A DNA stretch of 64,000 nt from Campylobacter concisus (GTDB lineage Bacteria > Campylobacterota > Campylobacteria > Campylobacterales > Campylobacteraceae), in NCBI RefSeq assembly GCF_002913225.1, contig NZ_PPAW01000057.1, positions 62,001 through 126,000 of the forward strand, in the 5' to 3' direction. The position numbers and the translations under genes are program-made. The notes below the pieces were generated by a model. That model was not told where the DNA came from, did no database searches, and saw only the letters and a list, made by a program, of their open reading frames with translations. Positions 7,803-17,710 of the stretch are shown here, one piece after another. How positions within the stretch are numbered: position 1 is the first letter of the stretch; each line of letters begins with the position of its first letter.

Positions 7803-9647
7803 TTAAATTTTATCTTTGATATTTTCGATATACAAGCTTTGGCTTGGGAATGCAAAATTTAGACCATTTTGCTTTAAAATATCCATAATTTTTAGCATTA
7901 CATCTTGTTTTACGTCTAAAAAATCGCCCCAAACGATAGTTTTTGCAAAGCAATAAACTAGGATATTTATCGAGCTATCAGCAAAGTCATCAACCACGAC
8001 AAATAAATTTGACTTATATCCAGCGTAGTCATCAACTGAGACTATGTTTTGTCTATATTTTAGTCCTCTTTTATTAGCCGCGATATCTTCGCTTTTAGCG
8101 ATATCTGGGTGATTTATCAGCATATTTTTGATGTCATTTACACATTTTTTGATCTCTTCTGTAGTTGGTCCATACTCGATGCCAATAACCATTCTTATGC
8201 GTCTGCCGACCTTTCTTCTGCTCCAGTTTCTAACAGGATCGCTCGCTAGCTTTGAGTTTGGCACGAAGATAAGGGCATTATCAAAGCTTCTAACAGTTGT
8301 TTTTCTAAATCCTATCTCAACGACTGTGCCCTCGATATCACCACAAACTATCCAGTCGCCTTGTGAAAATGAGTTGTCAAAGAGCATCATAACAGATGCA
8401 AAGAAGTTTGCGATGATGTCTTTAGCAGCGAAGGCAACGGCAAGACCACCGATACCAAGTGAGGCGATGAGTGCTGAGATATCAAAGCCAAGCTTTTGAA
8501 GGATCAGTAAAAGTGTGATGATCAGCACGATCACGTAGATCACTTTTAGTGCTAGGTTTATCACCTCTTTACGCTTGCTTTTTTGCGCGATCTTGTCGAG
8601 TATAGCGATGCCGTAGCCATTTAGTATGGTTAGGACAAGCCATGAAAATGCGACTATATATATGATAGAAAAGATATTTGCTACCGTTAGAGGCACTGGC
8701 ACTGGATAAAATCCAATGCCGATACAGATGTTTAGCGCATAGATGATAAGAAGTGCTGAGATCGGCTTTTTGATGATATCAACGATCTGATTTTTAGCCT
8801 CTTTGACCCCTTCGCCTGAAGCGACGAGTGACATCACCCAGTAGGTGAGCTTGGCTAAAATTCTAGTTAGCGAGACGAAAAATAAAAATATCGCAACGAT
8901 AACAACGATCTTGCCGATGTTAAATTTGCTTGAATTTATGGCTGTTGTTTTGTTTATATACTCGACTGCATCGACTAAATTTAGCTCAGACAAGAGCATG
9001 CTCGAGCTTAGAAGATCGGCGTTATTTTTAAGATAGATTAAAATTTCTTCTTCACTCTCTTTTTTCAGCTCAAGGTCAAAAAAGGCGCTGTCGTAAGAGC
9101 CTGAAGTGTCATTTAGTGAGTCTTTTAGATCTTTTATACTTACATAAGAATTTGTCTGTAAATTTAAAAGTCCATTATCTATCACTTCTTTTATAGAATT
9201 TGCCTTAGCGCCCTTTTTAAAGATCTCTTCAAGGCTAATAAGCGCTGAGTAGTAAGCGTAATCAACCTTCATCTTCTCAAGCTCGATAGCACTTTGGATG
9301 TAGGCATCCTTGTTTGACTGCTTCTCAAGTCTTGCGACCTTTTTTTCTAGTGCCTCTTTTTGCAGGTTGTATTTATTGATATCGCTTTGTGTAACTTCGA
9401 TCTGCATAACATAGGTCGGAATTTTCTCTAAAAGAGCGTTCTTTTTATTTTGAAGAGTGATCAAATTTGAGTTATCGATCTTTGAAGCGTTTAGGTCTTT
9501 TTGCTGAGATTTTATGATGTTTATCTGGCTGTTTAGGGTTTGAATTTGATTTGTTATGCTGATGATATCGTCTTCTTGCGTTACGTTGTTGTCAGCGCCA
9601 AAAAGAGTTATGAAAGAAAGCAGGATGATGGTTAGAAATTTACGCAT
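7803..9647 (-). CDS. MscS-family mechanosensitive channel with long periplasmic coiled-coil domain
   Basis: This 614-residue protein has a signal peptide (MRKFLTIILLSFITLFGA), a helical coiled-coil periplasmic region (about residues 20-225) and about five membrane segments. The MscS core follows: pore helix GIGGLAVAFAAKDIIANFFA, then the beta domain with GDWIVCGDIEGTVVEIGFR and FVPNSKL. Such channels open under membrane tension and release solutes on osmotic down-shock. The size and the periplasmic domain resemble large MscS relatives rather than the 286-residue E. coli MscS. The start overlaps the end of the carbonic anhydrase gene by 8 bases. Confidence 0.92.
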   Translation of the reverse strand: MRKFLTIILLSFITLFGADNNVTQEDDIISITNQIQTLNSQINIIKSQQKDLNASKIDNSNLITLQNKKNALLEKIPTYVMQIEVTQSDINKYNLQKEALEKKVARLEKQSNKDAYIQSAIELEKMKVDYAYYSALISLEEIFKKGAKANSIKEVIDNGLLNLQTNSYVSIKDLKDSLNDTSGSYDSAFFDLELKKESEEEILIYLKNNADLLSSSMLLSELNLVDAVEYINKTTAINSSKFNIGKIVVIVAIFLFFVSLTRILAKLTYWVMSLVASGEGVKEAKNQIVDIIKKPISALLIIYALNICIGIGFYPVPVPLTVANIFSIIYIVAFSWLVLTILNGYGIAILDKIAQKSKRKEVINLALKVIYVIVLIITLLLILQKLGFDISALIASLGIGGLAVAFAAKDIIANFFASVMMLFDNSFSQGDWIVCGDIEGTVVEIGFRKTTVRSFDNALIFVPNSKLASDPVRNWSRRKVGRRIRMVIGIEYGPTTEEIKKCVNDIKNMLINHPDIAKSEDIAANKRGLKYRQNIVSVDDYAGYKSNLFVVVDDFADSSINILVYCFAKTIVWGDFLDVKQDVMLKIMDILKQNGLNFAFPSQSLYIENIKDKI

Positions 9648-10284
9648 TTTCGCCTCTTTTGTCCGCTAGAAGTTTAAACGTGCCCTCTTTTAAATCGTAG
9701 CTAAAAATTTCGCCAGTTTCTATGATGTAGTGCCAGCCATAAATTTGAAGCTTACCACTTTCATACTCCTCTTTTACATTTGGATATGTCATTATGTTTT
9801 CGATCGAATTTATCACGTTTAGCCTCTCGGTTAGCCATGCCATTTTGGCTGGATCATCACTTGTAAATTTAAGCACTTCTCGCTTGATAGGCTCTATTAG
9901 CCTGATCCAGTTTCTAACGTTTGGAGTATTTTTTAGCTTCTTTTCATCAACATAAAGCGCCGCGCATCCACCACAGTCAGAGTGTCCGCAAATGATGATG
10001 TTTTTGATGTTTAAAACTTCAAGCGCATACTCGATCGCCGAAGTGGTCGCCAAAAATTCTTCACTCACTCTATATGGTGGCACGATGTTTGCGATATTTC
10101 GCACCATAAAAAGCTCACCTGGCAGGCAGTTTGTTATCAAATTTGGCACGACCCTTGAATCCACGCATGATATGAAAAGCGTGTGCGGATCTTGCTTGTG
10201 TTGCAGACTTTTAAAGAGCTCTTCATGCTCCAAAAAACCATCTTCCATAAATTTTACTGCACCTTCAAGTATTGAATCATCCAT
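9640..10284 (-). CDS. Beta-class carbonic anhydrase
   Basis: The enzyme interconverts CO2 and bicarbonate in the cytoplasm. The zinc ligands are the cysteine of SCVDSRVVP (residue 40 with this start), and the histidine and cysteine of CGHSDCGGC (101 and 104). The Asp-Arg pair of CVDSR is present. The start is set at MDDSILEG because GGAGA lies about 8 bases before that ATG. An ATG five codons earlier (10299) overlaps this ribosome-binding site. The product has 214 residues, normal for the class. It leads a minus-strand operon with the MscS channel, the acidic protein and the two GGDEF genes. Confidence 0.93.
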   Translation of the reverse strand: MDDSILEGAVKFMEDGFLEHEELFKSLQHKQDPHTLFISCVDSRVVPNLITNCLPGELFMVRNIANIVPPYRVSEEFLATTSAIEYALEVLNIKNIIICGHSDCGGCAALYVDEKKLKNTPNVRNWIRLIEPIKREVLKFTSDDPAKMAWLTERLNVINSIENIMTYPNVKEEYESGKLQIYGWHYIIETGEIFSYDLKEGTFKLLADKRGENA

Positions 10285-10455
10285 AAAATTTATCTCCATT
10301 TTTTATATTTTTATCGCGATTATAGCAACTTTTATTTAATCAAAAAAATGCTCTCTAAAACGAACTTTAAACTAATATTTTTTATTAAACTTCTTTTTAT
10401 ATATTGTTTAATTATTTTAGGCTAAACTCACCGCAAAAATTTATAAGGAGAAAAA

Positions 10456-11154
10456 ATGAGTTTGTATGATAGAAACTACGCTAAGCAAAATCAAGAAGAG
10501 CTTGCGTATTCTCAAAGCTCACTAAGCACTTTTATAAAACAGACTTATCAACTTTTTGCAGCATCACTACTTTCAGCTACTGCTGGCGCTTATGTAGGCA
10601 TTAGTATCGCTGGCGTTTTTGCGGCAAATAGATTTTTGTTTTGGGGACTTGTGATACTTGAGTTTGTATTGCTTTTTGGTCTAATGGCGGCTAAACGTAA
10701 AGAGGGATTAAATTTAATACTTCTTTTTGCATTTACATTTGTAAGTGGTCTTACGCTAACTCCGCTACTTTCAGCGATCCTTGCTATGCCAAGTGGTGCT
10801 AGCATCGTGGCTCAAGCGTTTGGCTTGACGACAGTTGCATTTGGTGCATTAAGCGTCTTTGCGATGAATACAAAACGCGACTTTACAACGATGGGCAAGA
10901 TGCTATTTATAACTTTGATAGTTATCGTTGTGGCAGCGATCATCAACATTTTCGTTAAAAGCACGATGTTTCAACTTGTAATCGCAAGTATTTCATCGAT
11001 CTTATTTAGTGCTTACATACTTTTTGATACACAAAATATCATTCGTGGCAACTACGAGACACCAGTTGAAGGTGCAGTTGCTTTGTATCTTGATTTTGTA
11101 AATTTATTTACATCATTACTACAAATTTTAGGTATTTTTAATAGAAATGACTAA
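10456..11154 (+). CDS. Bax inhibitor-1 (YccA/YbhL) family membrane protein
   Basis: The 232-residue protein has seven predicted membrane segments. It ends with the BI-1 signature: AYILFDTQNIIRG followed by ALYLDFVNLFTSLLQILG. Bacterial members are proposed to regulate membrane proteases or calcium leak; the role here is unknown. TAAGGAG precedes the ATG. The end overlaps the next gene by 8 bases. Confidence 0.9.
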   Translation: MSLYDRNYAKQNQEELAYSQSSLSTFIKQTYQLFAASLLSATAGAYVGISIAGVFAANRFLFWGLVILEFVLLFGLMAAKRKEGLNLILLFAFTFVSGLTLTPLLSAILAMPSGASIVAQAFGLTTVAFGALSVFAMNTKRDFTTMGKMLFITLIVIVVAAIINIFVKSTMFQLVIASISSILFSAYILFDTQNIIRGNYETPVEGAVALYLDFVNLFTSLLQILGIFNRND

Positions 11155-11530
11155 TGACGAGCGCATCTACCGAGTGATAGATGCGAATCTAAATAGGCTA
11201 AAAGAAGGGCTTCGCGTCGTTGAAGATATAAAAAGATATGTCTTTGACGATGCTAAGCTCGCCTATAAGATAAAGTCCCTCCGCCACAAGGCAAAGATCC
11301 CACAAAAAGAATTTTTAAAATTTAGAAATTCACAAAACGACGTTTTAAAAACCAGCACAAAAAGCGAGCAAGAAAGATCAAATTTAGATGAGATCATCAC
11401 TGCAAATTTCAAGCGTGCTCAGGAGAGTGCCCGCGTGCTTGAAGAGTGCTTTAAGCTTATAAATTTAGAGCGAGCCGAGCTTTTTAAAAGCATAAGATAC
11501 GAGCTTTATGAGCTTGAAAAAGAACTTTAA
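11147..11530 (+). CDS. ThiD2-like protein (HMP-phosphate kinase domain of thiamine synthesis)
   Basis: The 127-residue protein begins RIYRVIDANLNRLKEGLRVV and continues with a helical segment ending in SLRHK. This matches the ThiD2 domain found at the N-terminus of some ThiE fusions. It is often annotated as thiamine-phosphate pyrophosphorylase although the TIM-barrel synthase part is absent. ThiD2 is reported to phosphorylate hydroxymethylpyrimidine phosphate. It overlaps the BI-1 family gene by 8 bases. The family call is from motif memory, and the activity is inferred. Confidence 0.65.
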   Translation: MTNDERIYRVIDANLNRLKEGLRVVEDIKRYVFDDAKLAYKIKSLRHKAKIPQKEFLKFRNSQNDVLKTSTKSEQERSNLDEIITANFKRAQESARVLEECFKLINLERAELFKSIRYELYELEKEL

Positions 11531-11553
11531 CTAAAAATTTAAATCTTTTCTTG

Positions 11554-11559
11554 TATAAT
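11554..11559 (+). promoter_or_regulatory. Putative -10 element of secG
   Basis: TATAAT in TTGTATAATCG lies 33 bases before the GTG start. It argues against any upstream start in the same frame. Confidence 0.5.
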
Positions 11560-11592
11560 CGCAAACTATTTAAAAAATTTAAAGGAAATTTC

Positions 11593-11922
11593 GTGAGTTT
11601 AATATTTTTAATCTTACAATTTGTTCTAGCTGTCGTTATCACGATCGCAGTTTTACTCCAAAAGAGCTCATCTATCGGTCTTGGAGCATACAGTGGAAGT
11701 AACGAGAGCCTTTTTGGAGCAAAAGGACCAGCTGGATTTTTAGCTAAATTTACCTTTGTGGTAGGCGTTTTGTTTATCCTAAACACACTTGCGCTTGGAT
11801 ATTTTTACAACAAAGATCTAAAACGCTCTATCGTTGATAGCGTGGATAGCAAATCTCTAGTCATACCAAAATCAAACGACGTGCCAGCAGCTCCTAGCGC
11901 ACCACAAAATCCAGCAAAATAA
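11593..11922 (+). CDS. secG: Preprotein translocase subunit SecG
   Basis: The 109-residue subunit of the SecYEG translocon has two membrane helices, residues 2-22 and about 50-70. The conserved amphipathic link between them contains LLQKSSSIGLGAYSG and LFGAKGPAGFLAK. The start is GTG, with AAAGGA 7 bases upstream and a -10 element lying just before. The Pro/Ala-rich tail is typical of the group. The next gene begins 2 bases after the stop. Confidence 0.92.
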   Translation: MSLIFLILQFVLAVVITIAVLLQKSSSIGLGAYSGSNESLFGAKGPAGFLAKFTFVVGVLFILNTLALGYFYNKDLKRSIVDSVDSKSLVIPKSNDVPAAPSAPQNPAK

Positions 11923-11924
11923 CA

Positions 11925-12884
11925 ATGATAAAAACGTTTTTAGCGTCACTTTTGACGCTAACGTTTGCTTTGGCAGACGCTCACATTCTAGTTTATCACC
12001 GCTTTGATGAGCCAAGGCACGCTAGCACGGATATTTCTATTCAAAATTTAAGAGCTCAGTTTGAATACTTCAAAAATAATGGCTACAAAGTTGTCAAGCT
12101 ATCAAGGCTTGTCGATGCGGTAAATGCTGGCGAACCGATCCCTGATAACTGGATCGTTATCACCGTTGATGATGGATACAAAAGCTTTTACAATAACGCT
12201 CTTGAGCTTTTTAAAGAGTATAACTACCCATTTGCTTTGATGGTCTATGTAGAGGCAAGCGCGAACAAATATGGTGATTATCTAGACTTTGATCAGATCA
12301 AAGAGCTAGAAGCTTACGGAGAGATCGGCTATCACTCATACGCTCATCCAAGGATGACTAAACTTAGCGATGAGGCCTTAAGAGAGGACTTTCAAAAGGG
12401 CGTTGAGACCTTTGAAAAGCACATGGGTTATAAGCCTAAATACTTCGCAGTGCCTTATGGTGAGATCGATAGTAGGGTCGTCTCTTTGGCAAAAGAATTT
12501 GGCTTTTTGGCACTTTTAAATCAAAACTCAGGCGCAGTTTCAGATAAAAGCGACGTTTATGATCTTTACAGAACGCCAGTGATGAATGGCACAAAGATAG
12601 CGCTAACTTTTAACAGCAAATTTTTAAATGCCCAGTGGATATTTCCAGAGGGCTATCCGCAAAACAATGCGATCGACAAGCTCATCATCAAGACCGACAC
12701 TAACGCAAGTGAGGGCAGTTTTTTCATGACTGGCTTTGACGGCTTTAGAAAAGTACCTATGACAAATGGCGTTTTTGAGTGTAAATTTAACCCACCACTC
12801 GATAAACGCAAGGTTTTAATATCACTAAAAGTAGATCATCAACGAAGCACAAAACTTCTAATAAAGGACATCAATGCTAAATAA
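11925..12884 (+). CDS. Secreted polysaccharide deacetylase-family protein
   Basis: The 319-residue exported protein has a short signal peptide (about residues 1-18, ending TFALA). A NodB-type deacetylase domain follows: ILVYHRF near residue 21, [11 protein letters not shown] near residue 80 with the catalytic Asp pair, and [10 protein letters not shown] near residue 138 with the metal-binding His pair. The C-terminal 90 residues form a separate domain. Substrates of the family include peptidoglycan and other N-acetylated or O-acetylated glycans; the target here is unknown. It overlaps frr by 11 bases. Confidence 0.85.
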   Translation: MIKTFLASLLTLTFALADAHILVYHRFDEPRHASTDISIQNLRAQFEYFKNNGYKVVKLSRLVDAVNAGEPIPDNWIVITVDDGYKSFYNNALELFKEYNYPFALMVYVEASANKYGDYLDFDQIKELEAYGEIGYHSYAHPRMTKLSDEALREDFQKGVETFEKHMGYKPKYFAVPYGEIDSRVVSLAKEFGFLALLNQNSGAVSDKSDVYDLYRTPVMNGTKIALTFNSKFLNAQWIFPEGYPQNNAIDKLIIKTDTNASEGSFFMTGFDGFRKVPMTNGVFECKFNPPLDKRKVLISLKVDHQRSTKLLIKDINAK

Positions 12885-13431
12885 AATTTACGAAACACAA
12901 AAAGAGGGCTGCGAAAAGGCGATCGCTTCATTAAAGCGCGATTTTACGACGCTTAGAACCGGCAAGGTAAATATCAGCATCGTGGATAACGTTATGGTTG
13001 ATTATTACGGCTCGCCAACTCCGCTTAATCAAGTAGCCACCGTGCTTACAAGCGACGCTTCGACTATCGCTATCACGCCTTGGGAAAAGAGCATGATAAA
13101 AGCGATCTCATCAGCTATCCAAGCTGCAAATATCGGCGTCAATCCAAACAGCGACGGCGAGAGCGTTAAGCTATTTTTCCCACCGATGACCGTCGAGCAA
13201 CGCCAGGAAAATGCAAAACACGCAAAAGCTATGGGCGAAAAGGCAAAAGTTAGTATAAGAAACGTGAGAAAAGACGCAAACGACGAGGTCAAAAAGCTTG
13301 AAAAAGACAAGGCTATAACTGAAGACGAGAGCAAAAAGGGACAAGATGAGGTTCAAAAGATAACTGACACCTACACCACAAAGATCGACACTCTCGTAAA
13401 AGAGAAAGAAGCCGAGCTTTTAAAAGTATAA
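12874..13431 (+). CDS. frr: Ribosome recycling factor
   Basis: The 185-residue protein splits post-termination ribosomes with EF-G. Recognised by [17 protein letters not shown] near residue 25, [14 protein letters not shown], and the C-terminal helix with [18 protein letters not shown]. Full length. AAAGGA lies before the ATG inside the end of the preceding gene, so the two are likely coupled. Two hairpins follow the stop. Confidence 0.97.
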   Translation: MLNKIYETQKEGCEKAIASLKRDFTTLRTGKVNISIVDNVMVDYYGSPTPLNQVATVLTSDASTIAITPWEKSMIKAISSAIQAANIGVNPNSDGESVKLFFPPMTVEQRQENAKHAKAMGEKAKVSIRNVRKDANDEVKKLEKDKAITEDESKKGQDEVQKITDTYTTKIDTLVKEKEAELLKV

Positions 13432-13438
13432 ATTTCAC

Positions 13439-13500
13439 TTAGAAATTTGCCCCCTTTGCAAATTTCTAAACCCCCGTTTTAGCCACGCAATGTGGCTAAA
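13439..13500 (+). terminator. Two tandem hairpins after frr
   Basis: TTAGAAATTTGC pairs with GCAAATTTCTAA (12 bp, 7-base loop). TTTAGCCAC pairs with GTGGCTAAA (9 bp) and is followed by TTTC. They fill the space before the next gene, whose ribosome-binding site begins about 12 bases later. Confidence 0.65.
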
Positions 13501-13522
13501 TTTCATCCTTTAAAGGACGACC

Positions 13523-14863
13523 TTGCATATCATCACCGAGCTAAAAGCCGCATTTGCTGACAAAAAAATTTTGCTTCTTACCATTTTGGCTTTTTCTCTA
13601 GCTACCATTTTTCTTAGCCCCAGCCAGATAGTGGATGAGTATAGAGGTTTTTGGCTGCTTGAGCCACTGCTTTTGGTCGCTATCTACCTAAATAAAAGGC
13701 AAATTTTACTCCCTTTATATTTTTTGATATTTGGCGCAACACTTTACTTTTTTGGCATTAAGCTAAGTGGTCATACCAGCGATCTTGTCGCACTTTATCT
13801 CATGGCTTTTGTGCTTTTATTATCTTTAAATTTCGCCAAAGATAATGAGAAATTTATAAGCCAGAGCCTAGCAAGACTATTAAATTTACTCATCTCATTT
13901 GCCCTTTTTCACCTATTTTTTCTTGGCATTGTGGCTGTTTTCGCAGGGCTTAACTACCTCTTTGACTGGGAGCTTTTAACCAGCCACAGGACGCAGAGGC
14001 TCTATTTGACACTGGCCTCTTTTGGTCTGCCATGTTTGTTTCTCTTTTTTGAGAGTAAATTTAGCGAGTATAGGCTCTTAAATTTCATCAAGATCGCCAT
14101 AAATTTCATACTAAATCCACTGCTCTTCATCTATGTGGCGCTACTAAATTTATACTGCATTTATAGGCTTGTTTTGCTTGAGCTACCACGCGGTGGAGTG
14201 GCCTACATCGTGCTTGCCTGCTTGATCGCTGGCTTTGTTTTAAGAGGGCTAAATTTACTCATCAAAAGCAAAATTTATGATCAAATTTTTAAGCTCTTGC
14301 CACTTTTTGTCATCTTGCCTAGCGTTTTGCTTTGGTGGGGCGTCATGCACAGGGTCGGTGAATACGGCCTAAGCGAGCCTAGGATATATCTCATCGCCTG
14401 CGTGATATTTGCAAATTTGAGCTATTTTGTGATGATATTTTTTAGGGATTTCCCTTATAAATTTCTAGCATTTTTGATGGTATTTGGCATTTTTTTCACC
14501 CATTTTGTCCTTGATACGAAGCTGCTTACCATAAATTCTCAAAAAGAGCTTTTGCTAAGAGGGCTAAGGTCGCTAAATTTGCTTGGTAGCGATGGCACGC
14601 TAAGTGGTGATGTGAGCAAGATCGGCGAAGAGAAGCTTTATTTTTTGCAAGATAAATTTGACTATCTCGTAGAAAACGGCGATAAATTTGCACTAGAAAA
14701 TAAAAAATTTATATCAAATTTAGAGAGTATCTCGGAGAAAAAGTGGCAGATATTTAGCATTAACTCAGGCAATATCGGCATAAACGTCAAAGAGGCGACC
14801 ATAAAAAGCGTAGCCTCAAGCAGCACAAATGGCGATGATCTTGTTATACAGCTAGATAATTAA
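13523..14863 (+). CDS. Polytopic membrane protein, DUF4153-like
   Basis: The 446-residue protein has about ten membrane segments spread over residues 15-335 and a soluble C-terminal domain of about 100 residues. The layout and the WELLTSHRTQRLYLTLASF segment resemble DUF4153 proteins, whose function is unknown. The start is TTG with AAAGGA 6 bases upstream; no better ATG lies nearby. A 73-residue protein gene follows 15 bases later. Confidence 0.6.
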   Translation: MHIITELKAAFADKKILLLTILAFSLATIFLSPSQIVDEYRGFWLLEPLLLVAIYLNKRQILLPLYFLIFGATLYFFGIKLSGHTSDLVALYLMAFVLLLSLNFAKDNEKFISQSLARLLNLLISFALFHLFFLGIVAVFAGLNYLFDWELLTSHRTQRLYLTLASFGLPCLFLFFESKFSEYRLLNFIKIAINFILNPLLFIYVALLNLYCIYRLVLLELPRGGVAYIVLACLIAGFVLRGLNLLIKSKIYDQIFKLLPLFVILPSVLLWWGVMHRVGEYGLSEPRIYLIACVIFANLSYFVMIFFRDFPYKFLAFLMVFGIFFTHFVLDTKLLTINSQKELLLRGLRSLNLLGSDGTLSGDVSKIGEEKLYFLQDKFDYLVENGDKFALENKKFISNLESISEKKWQIFSINSGNIGINVKEATIKSVASSSTNGDDLVIQLDN

Positions 14864-14878
14864 AGAGTTAGTATAGAT

Positions 14879-15100
14879 ATGCAAAAGCACCTAGAAAAGG
14901 CGCTTGCAAGTTTAAATTTAAAGCCAGACGGCGACTTTGGCGCTGAGGTATTTGAGCAGCTAAAAGAGCAGCTTTTGATCCTTGAAGTAGGCAAAAGGGT
15001 TTTTGTTCTGCGCTCTATGGAAATCGTGCAAGAAAACGGAGTTTATAAATTTTACGACGCAAGCGTGCTTTTTTATATGGAGGATGCGCAGCTAAAATAG
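14879..15100 (+). CDS. Small conserved-type protein of unknown function
   Basis: This soluble 73-residue protein has a helical first half and a beta-rich second half ([20 protein letters not shown]). There are no membrane segments and no motif I can name. The ribosome-binding site is weak, so translation may be coupled to the membrane protein gene ending 15 bases upstream. It overlaps the convergent rnhB by 9 bases. Confidence 0.55.
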   Translation: MQKHLEKALASLNLKPDGDFGAEVFEQLKEQLLILEVGKRVFVLRSMEIVQENGVYKFYDASVLFYMEDAQLK

Positions 15101-15646
15101 CGAACCCTGCGTGAGTTTTGGCTTTATGACAAAGCTTTTTCTATGAAAGTCTGAGTGGCCAAATTTAGCTATCGCATCTAGGTGCGACTTCGTGCCATAC
15201 CCTTTGTGCCCTGCAAAGCCGTATGCGGGATAAAATTTATCCCAGCCACTCATCAAGCGGTCACGGCTTACTTTTGCTAGGATGCTAGCTGCACTTACCC
15301 CAGCTACCTTGCCGTCAGCCTTTATCATCGTGGTGATGCCAACGCCGTAGTCTAAATTTCCATCGTAAATGATCTCAAAGCCCTCAAAATGCGCCTTGAA
15401 AAGCTTGAGCGCTCGCCTTAGGCACTCGCTTAGCCCAAGCTCGTCTATCTGGGCGTTTGAGAAGTAGACGATGAGAAAATTTGAGCTTTTTGTGATCTTG
15501 CAAAATAGCTCCTCGCGCCTTTTTGCGGTTAGTTTTTTGGAGTCGTTTAGGCCAGGAATTTCACTATTTAGTACGCAAGCAGCCACGCTTAGTGGTCCAG
15601 CTAACGCCCCACGTCCAGCCTCGTCGATACCGCAAATTTTAGCCAT
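15092..15646 (-). CDS. rnhB: Ribonuclease HII
   Basis: The 184-residue enzyme removes ribonucleotides and RNA from RNA-DNA hybrids. It starts with the catalytic [13 protein letters not shown] motif (Asp and Glu of DEAG), followed by [13 protein letters not shown] and [10 protein letters not shown]. The start overlaps the stop of the upstream secreted-protein gene by one base (TAATG). Confidence 0.96.
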   Translation of the reverse strand: MAKICGIDEAGRGALAGPLSVAACVLNSEIPGLNDSKKLTAKRREELFCKITKSSNFLIVYFSNAQIDELGLSECLRRALKLFKAHFEGFEIIYDGNLDYGVGITTMIKADGKVAGVSAASILAKVSRDRLMSGWDKFYPAYGFAGHKGYGTKSHLDAIAKFGHSDFHRKSFVIKPKLTQGSLF

Positions 15647-16500
15647 TACAGCCCGACTTCATCGCTAAAGTAAGGTCTTAGCTCCTCAAGTGGGACGCTG
15701 ATTTGCTCCTCGTTTAAAAATGTAAGGCCAAGCGGCGAAAGCACGAAGTTGTCGCTCACGCCAGCGTTTGCAAGGATCGCTTTTAGGTGGCTGTCGTTTA
15801 TATCTTTAAAAATTTGCTTTAGCTTTAGCTTTTTGTTTGTTGCAAGCGAGATCACCTCGCAGTTTGTTTTTTCGTTTTTATAGGTGCAAACGCTCTTGAT
15901 CTTGTCGTTGATGTAGTAGATCTCTTTTAGGCTCTCAAACTGGTTGTTTGGCCATTTTTTGCGCTCGCTTTTTAGGTCGTAAAACTCTGCAAGAAGCTTG
16001 TTTTTGTATTTTTTGGCTGAGTCTTTAGCGAAGATGTCGTTAGTAATCGCTTCGTATCTTGTGCCGTTTGCCTCGGTCATTTGGATGCCGATATTTAGGC
16101 TCTCATACTCGTTTGCCACCCTTAAAGTGGCGTTGTAGGCTTTGTTTTTGACGATTATCTTGCCTTTTAGCTCGCCGTTTTCGTTTTTAACGTCTAAATT
16201 TATCTTGTCTGAGACAGCATTTAGTGACGAAATTTCACTGCCATTTTGCTCAAAAGAGCCCTTTTCATAGTCGTATTTAGCGCCGTCAAAAAAGATGTGG
16301 CCGCTTATTTTAGGCGGGACTTTAAAGCTCTTGCTTTGTTTGAAATTTTCAAATTCATCTTTAAAATAGTTCATATAAGCTTCAAATTTCACACCATTTG
16401 CATCGCCACTAAATTTGTAGAATTTGGCCCAGTTTTCGTGGTTTATCTCGTAGCCAAAAAGGCTTGCAGCGATGAATAAGATCCCAAAAAATGCTCTCAT
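15646..16500 (-). CDS. Secreted protein with a DUF3298-like C-terminal part
   Basis: The 284-residue protein has a signal peptide ([16 protein letters not shown]) and no further membrane segment. The N-terminal part is beta-rich with repeated FxGDAxGxKFEAYM-type strands. The end ([17 protein letters not shown]) looks like the C-terminus of DUF3298/RsiV-type periplasmic proteins. Function unknown. It is probably co-transcribed with rnhB. Confidence 0.6.
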   Translation of the reverse strand: MRAFFGILFIAASLFGYEINHENWAKFYKFSGDANGVKFEAYMNYFKDEFENFKQSKSFKVPPKISGHIFFDGAKYDYEKGSFEQNGSEISSLNAVSDKINLDVKNENGELKGKIIVKNKAYNATLRVANEYESLNIGIQMTEANGTRYEAITNDIFAKDSAKKYKNKLLAEFYDLKSERKKWPNNQFESLKEIYYINDKIKSVCTYKNEKTNCEVISLATNKKLKLKQIFKDINDSHLKAILANAGVSDNFVLSPLGLTFLNEEQISVPLEELRPYFSDEVGL

Positions 16501-16580
16501 GTCCGTCCTTTATAGTTTTTTTGATTATAACTATTTTATCTCTAGGCTTTTAAAATGATAAACAAACAAAGAGTTTAAAT

Positions 16581-17675
16581 TTATAAACCAAGGCTCCACC
16601 TAGAAAATGGCAAGATCTCGCACTTTATCCCCTCGATGCTTTGCTCGGCTTGGTTTGCGACGCTAATGATTTGAAGTTTGCTAACGCCCAGATCTTTTAG
16701 GCTTGTGTGGAGTTTTTTAAATTTCAAAAAGACGATCTCAGGCGCAGAAAAGGGCACGCAGATGATCGCTAGCTTCCTTTTAGTAAGGAAAAAATCGATC
16801 TCTTTTGTATAGTAAATTTCATCTTTAAATTTAAGCAGCTCGCAAAAAACGACATTTGCAAAGACGGCGAGGAAGTCCTTTTTTAGGCACAAAGCATTGC
16901 GAAGGGCGAAATTTGTAAAGTAAATTTTCTTACTAGTGCTGCTCTCATCTAAATTTGACACAAACTCAACATATCCGCTCTCATTTAGCCAGTTTATCGC
17001 GCTATAAACGCTATCTTTTGAAATTTTTATCTGCTCTTTTAGATTTTTGTAGATGGCGAAGGCGCTTATGGTGTCGTGGCATTTTGTCGCGCACTCTTTT
17101 AGGATAGCGATGCTTTGCTCGTTTAAATTTGCTCTTAAGAGCTGCTGCAAGTGAGCCGTGACCTCGCTGGAGTCCAAAAAGGCGCTTGCTATCTCGTTGC
17201 CATGAGCCAAAAAGTAGCTAAAAAGCAGGTCTTGGTCCAAATTTTTCTTAAAAAATAGTATAAATTCCTCGTAGTCGAGATAGTTTAAATTTATGCGTGC
17301 AAAGCTCTCAAGCGAGAGTGAAAATTCCTTGCTTGTAAGGATGATGTTTTCAAGTGTGAGCTCATTTAAAAAGTCTAAATTTATAAGATCAGCGCCTTGT
17401 AAATTTTCAACTGCGAGCACCTTTATCTGGGCATTTTTTTCTAAAAACTCTTTTAAATTTAGTAAAAGAGAGGCTCTATCTATCCTTAGATCGTCTAAAT
17501 TTATATAAAGCCTCTCTTCGCTTTTATAGTGGCTCAAAAATTCATAAACAAGGGCTGTTTTGCCACTTGAAATAGCGCCAATGATAAGCGTCTTTGGCGA
17601 GATGATCTTATATTTTCTGGGGATAAATTTAGCATTTTTAATGGGTGCTTGATAGAGCGTTTCTAAACTTTTCAA
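16581..17675 (-). CDS. AAA_14/DUF4143-type ATPase
   Basis: The 364-residue cytoplasmic protein has Walker A GAISSGKT at about residues 33-40 and a possible Walker B ending in LAVENL near residue 107. A winged-helix-like region lies near 200-245, and the C-terminal domain carries YYTKEIDFFLTKRKLAIICV, similar to the DUF4143/PD-(D/E)XK-like tail. Proteins of this kind are widespread, but their cellular role is not settled. It is divergent from the S10 operon; two inverted repeats lie upstream. Confidence 0.65.
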   Translation of the reverse strand: MKSLETLYQAPIKNAKFIPRKYKIISPKTLIIGAISSGKTALVYEFLSHYKSEERLYINLDDLRIDRASLLLNLKEFLEKNAQIKVLAVENLQGADLINLDFLNELTLENIILTSKEFSLSLESFARINLNYLDYEEFILFFKKNLDQDLLFSYFLAHGNEIASAFLDSSEVTAHLQQLLRANLNEQSIAILKECATKCHDTISAFAIYKNLKEQIKISKDSVYSAINWLNESGYVEFVSNLDESSTSKKIYFTNFALRNALCLKKDFLAVFANVVFCELLKFKDEIYYTKEIDFFLTKRKLAIICVPFSAPEIVFLKFKKLHTSLKDLGVSKLQIISVANQAEQSIEGIKCEILPFSRWSLGL

Positions 17676-17710
17676 ATTTGACCTTTTTGACTTTTTGAAA
17701 TTATAACCAC

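Noticed and set aside
7793-7855. N-terminal extension of the small acidic protein into the MscS gene
   Set aside because: The extension is basic and unlike the rest, while the later ATG has its own GGAGAG.
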